From JAPOXR01 sp965199765 (GTDB taxonomy: Bacteria > Pseudomonadota > Alphaproteobacteria > Rhodobacterales > Rhodobacteraceae), in contig CBDATC010000001.1 of assembly GCA_965199765.1 (NCBI GenBank), positions 930,001 to 994,000 of the forward strand: a DNA stretch of 64,000 nt, in the 5' to 3' direction. Below are positions 62,193 to 64,000 of the stretch, piece after piece. Made by a program: the position numbers and the translations under genes. Positions within the stretch are counted from its first letter, which is position 1; each line of letters opens with the position of its first letter. Below the pieces are notes generated by a model, which saw nothing but the letters and a program-made list of their open reading frames with translations, was not told where the DNA came from and searched no databases.

Positions 62193-63216
62193 CGGCGCGC
62201 CGAATGTATGTCAGACGCATCAGCACCCGCTCAAGCGACGCTATAGCTGGAACCTTGGACACTGAACGCAATTGCCGGTCTAGCTCGACTAAATATCCCA
62301 AAGCCGATTCTGCTCCGGATTCGCCCCATTCTTCCGCGCGGCGCAGAAGCCAATCGCGCCGCGGCCCAAACGCTGCCGGACGAACTTTTGCCACACCCCG
62401 ATGAGCGCCCTGAGGGTCGCTGGAAACCAGCAGCAAATTACGAAACTCGCGCTGCGCACGGAGAACGATGGTAACAGCCGACTGCCCGTTGCCAATCACC
62501 TGACGCAAGGCGGGTCCAACACCGGCATGCCGACGCTCCATCAGGACTTTCATTAAGTCATCCAAAGTGCCATCCTCGAATGGAGGAACGCAGTCTTCGA
62601 TATCAGCCGAGATGACCGGTGAGTCATCGTGAGCCTTCAACAGCGCTAATTTTTCGAGTGTCTGACCGAAAATCTGCGGCGGCACACCTCTGGCCAGGGT
62701 CAGCAAATCATCAAGGCCATCGGCTCCCACGCGCTTAAGGCCCGCCTTTGCCAGGGCCGCCTCAACGTCGCCCCGTGTCATGGCTGCATCAAAAATTGGA
62801 GCGGACACCGCCTTTGCACTGGCTTCAAACAATTTTCTGAGTTTAGAAGCGGGGCGCAGGAGCCCTGCTGTGACAACAAGCCAACTGTCATTTTCAGTAT
62901 GGGTCTCCAAAGCTAGAGAAACTGATTCTGTTATGCTGTCATTGACATTTTCCAAACAAATGATGCGGCGTTCGGCAAAAAATCCCTGCGCTTTCAATAG
63001 CGATGCGATGGATTCGGGATTGCGAGTCAAACCATCGGTCGGAACGCGTTCAACCTGAACGGAGCAGTCTTTCCTTCTCAGCCCGGTGACAACCTTTTCG
63101 CATCCATGCGCAACCAACATCGGGTCCGGCCCATAGATGAGAACTCCAGCTTTGGTCGCATCAGGAGCGTTGAAAAAAGATTTTGCTTCGTAAGCCTTTA
63201 GCTTCACAAGGACCAC
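62185..63216 (-). CDS. holA: DNA polymerase III delta subunit
   Basis: A 343-residue HolA, the clamp-loader subunit that opens the beta clamp. VLIYGPDPMLVAHGCEKVVT near residues 25-44 is the family start and FAERRIICLENVND near residues 78-91 the beta-binding region. The C-terminal collar domain ends RSVSKVPAIASLERVLMRLT. It overlaps lptE by 13 bases and follows the conserved leuS-lptE-holA order. Confidence 0.95.
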   Translation of the reverse strand: MVLVKLKAYEAKSFFNAPDATKAGVLIYGPDPMLVAHGCEKVVTGLRRKDCSVQVERVPTDGLTRNPESIASLLKAQGFFAERRIICLENVNDSITESVSLALETHTENDSWLVVTAGLLRPASKLRKLFEASAKAVSAPIFDAAMTRGDVEAALAKAGLKRVGADGLDDLLTLARGVPPQIFGQTLEKLALLKAHDDSPVISADIEDCVPPFEDGTLDDLMKVLMERRHAGVGPALRQVIGNGQSAVTIVLRAQREFRNLLLVSSDPQGAHRGVAKVRPAAFGPRRDWLLRRAEEWGESGAESALGYLVELDRQLRSVSKVPAIASLERVLMRLTYIRRADA

Positions 63217-63704
63217 TCACTGGCTGTCAGCACTAGCTGGGAAAATATTCTTTCGGACAGCTGCGTCATCAGTCGAACTTCGGCGTCCCGCTCAGCCGAC
63301 AGCGTGGCCAGTGCTTCCCGGTTTGCACTATATTCTGCCACTCCCTTCACACGCCCTTGCGCCAATACAGTTGTTTCGCCGGCAAGACGGACTTCATACT
63401 GCGCCATTCCATGCAAGGCTTTCCGGTCGACTCCTCCAGCTCCTGGAACGGCGGCATTGGCTGTGTTTGTTGTAAGACTGACCTGCAATTGGTAGCGCGG
63501 CGCGCCATCGGGCCTCGACAAACGCTGCAAAAGCCGCTCTTCCAATAGAAACGCCTGCCGCTTCCCGGAAACCTTGATTTCGAATCCGTCGGAGATGACA
63601 GTTCCCCCAGGGGTGTTCTGCTGCAAAGCGGGTTGAAATCCACAGCTTATAAGTCCTGCGCAAACCAGCAGGAGGATAAAGACGTTTCGACTAAACGACG
63701 ACAT
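63204..63704 (-). CDS. lptE: LPS-assembly lipoprotein LptE
   Basis: A 166-residue outer-membrane lipoprotein that plugs LptD for lipopolysaccharide export. The signal peptide ends in the lipobox LISCGFQP with the lipidated Cys21. The ATG at 63704 lies inside the end of leuS (14-base overlap). Upstream frame extension lacks a signal peptide. RKALHGMAQYEVRLAGETTV is typical of LptE. Confidence 0.92.
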   Translation of the reverse strand: MSSFSRNVFILLLVCAGLISCGFQPALQQNTPGGTVISDGFEIKVSGKRQAFLLEERLLQRLSRPDGAPRYQLQVSLTTNTANAAVPGAGGVDRKALHGMAQYEVRLAGETTVLAQGRVKGVAEYSANREALATLSAERDAEVRLMTQLSERIFSQLVLTASEWSL

Positions 63705-64000
63705 TAACAATCCTCTCTGGCACGACGACCAATTTTTTGGGCTTCGCACCTCGCAGATTACGTTGGATAGCCGGATCATTCAAAACCGTCTGCTCAACCT
63801 CGGAATGCGGCGTTCCGCGTTTGACACGGATTTCAGAGCGCCTTTTTCCATTCACCTGAACAGGCATCACGACAAAATCCTCAGCCAGCAATGCGGGATC
63901 TGCTTTCGGCCAAGGCTGACCAACAATCAGACCTTTGCCTCCGAGCTCAAACCATACCTGCTCGGCAATATGCGGTGTGATCGGCGCCATCAGCCTCGCC
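63691..64000 (-). CDS. leuS: Leucyl-tRNA synthetase, C-terminal part (cut by right window edge)
   Basis: The last 102 residues of LeuRS, running in from the right edge. LMAPITPHIAEQVWFELGGK is the anticodon-binding domain, and VQVNGKRRSEIRVKRGT followed by LNDPAIQRNL and PKKLVVVPERIVNVVV is the typical C-terminus. It is the first visible gene of the minus-strand leuS-lptE-holA cluster. Confidence 0.96.
   Translation of the reverse strand, partial: ARLMAPITPHIAEQVWFELGGKGLIVGQPWPKADPALLAEDFVVMPVQVNGKRRSEIRVKRGTPHSEVEQTVLNDPAIQRNLRGAKPKKLVVVPERIVNVVV

Noticed and set aside
1..64000. Possible CRISPR array, prophage or integron
   Set aside because: No regularly spaced direct repeats, integrase, capsid or terminase genes were seen; the repeats present are insertion-sequence ends.

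Overview
The window looks like about 64 kb of chromosome from an alphaproteobacterium, most like the Rhodobacterales by gene content and order. That placement is an inference from these blocks: petP-petR beside ilvE, histone-deacetylase-like gene then xseB-ispA, leuS-lptE-holA, DUF4170-waaA-lpxK, rsfS-rlmH-gpmI-ctpA-rppH, a DUF2125 protein and an NDUFA9-type protein. Base composition looks close to 50% GC by eye. No rRNA, tRNA or CRISPR array was found.

Layout. 1-526: start of a cytosine-C5 DNA methyltransferase cut by the left edge. 1023-11240: a tight operon with a Tat-exported substrate-binding protein, a complete Dpp/Opp-type ABC transporter, two tandem CocE/NonD-family hydrolases and a further alpha/beta hydrolase. 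The start and stop codons overlap at almost every junction. 11574-17542: gltB and gltD (glutamate synthase), divergent from uppP. 18600-28677: an accessory stretch with a RES/Xre toxin-antitoxin pair, an NDUFA9-like protein, a broken thiamine-diphosphate enzyme, a HisD/HpsN-like dehydrogenase, a TetR regulator, a full-length ISNCY-type insertion sequence, a cupin and a methyltransferase. 28753-33103: a conserved core block (rppH, ctpA, gpmI, rlmH, rsfS). 33305-35757: a scrap yard holding a DUF4143-ATPase remnant, a frameshifted NotI-like restriction gene, its intact C5 methyltransferase, a shrunken IS1595-type transposase and pieces of the ISNCY element. 35758-53628: P450, dehydratase, ilvE, petP-petR, HDAC, xseB-ispA, an ABC exporter, cca, two Nudix hydrolases, hslO, argG, msrA, yggT and mutY. 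54303-55892: an unusual P-loop ATPase with C-terminal ankyrin repeats. 56174-64000: envelope and replication genes (lpxK, waaA, DUF4170, tldE, DUF2125, GST, holA, lptE, end of leuS), mostly overlapping and probably one long transcript on the minus strand.

How the genes fit together. The 1-11 kb operon reads as an import-and-hydrolyse module for a peptide-, amide- or ester-like compound: capture in the periplasm, ATP-driven import, then cleavage by three serine hydrolases. The rest of the intact genes are mostly housekeeping.

The second theme is genome erosion. Several gaps between genes hold recognisable corpses: IS256, IS1595 and ISNCY transposases, a restriction enzyme, a DUF4143 ATPase, a TPP enzyme, and a deletion fusion of an acyl-CoA dehydrogenase start to an ADP-forming CoA-ligase end. 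Solo ends of the ISNCY element are scattered at 18.6, 35.2, 35.6 and 53.9 kb, and a 22-bp IS256-end scar occurs at both 11.3 and 52.4 kb. This pattern suggests a past burst of insertion sequences followed by decay. The best candidates for something little described are the ATPase-ankyrin gene (with a possible relic of a relative at 50.7 kb) and the transporter plus double CocE operon.
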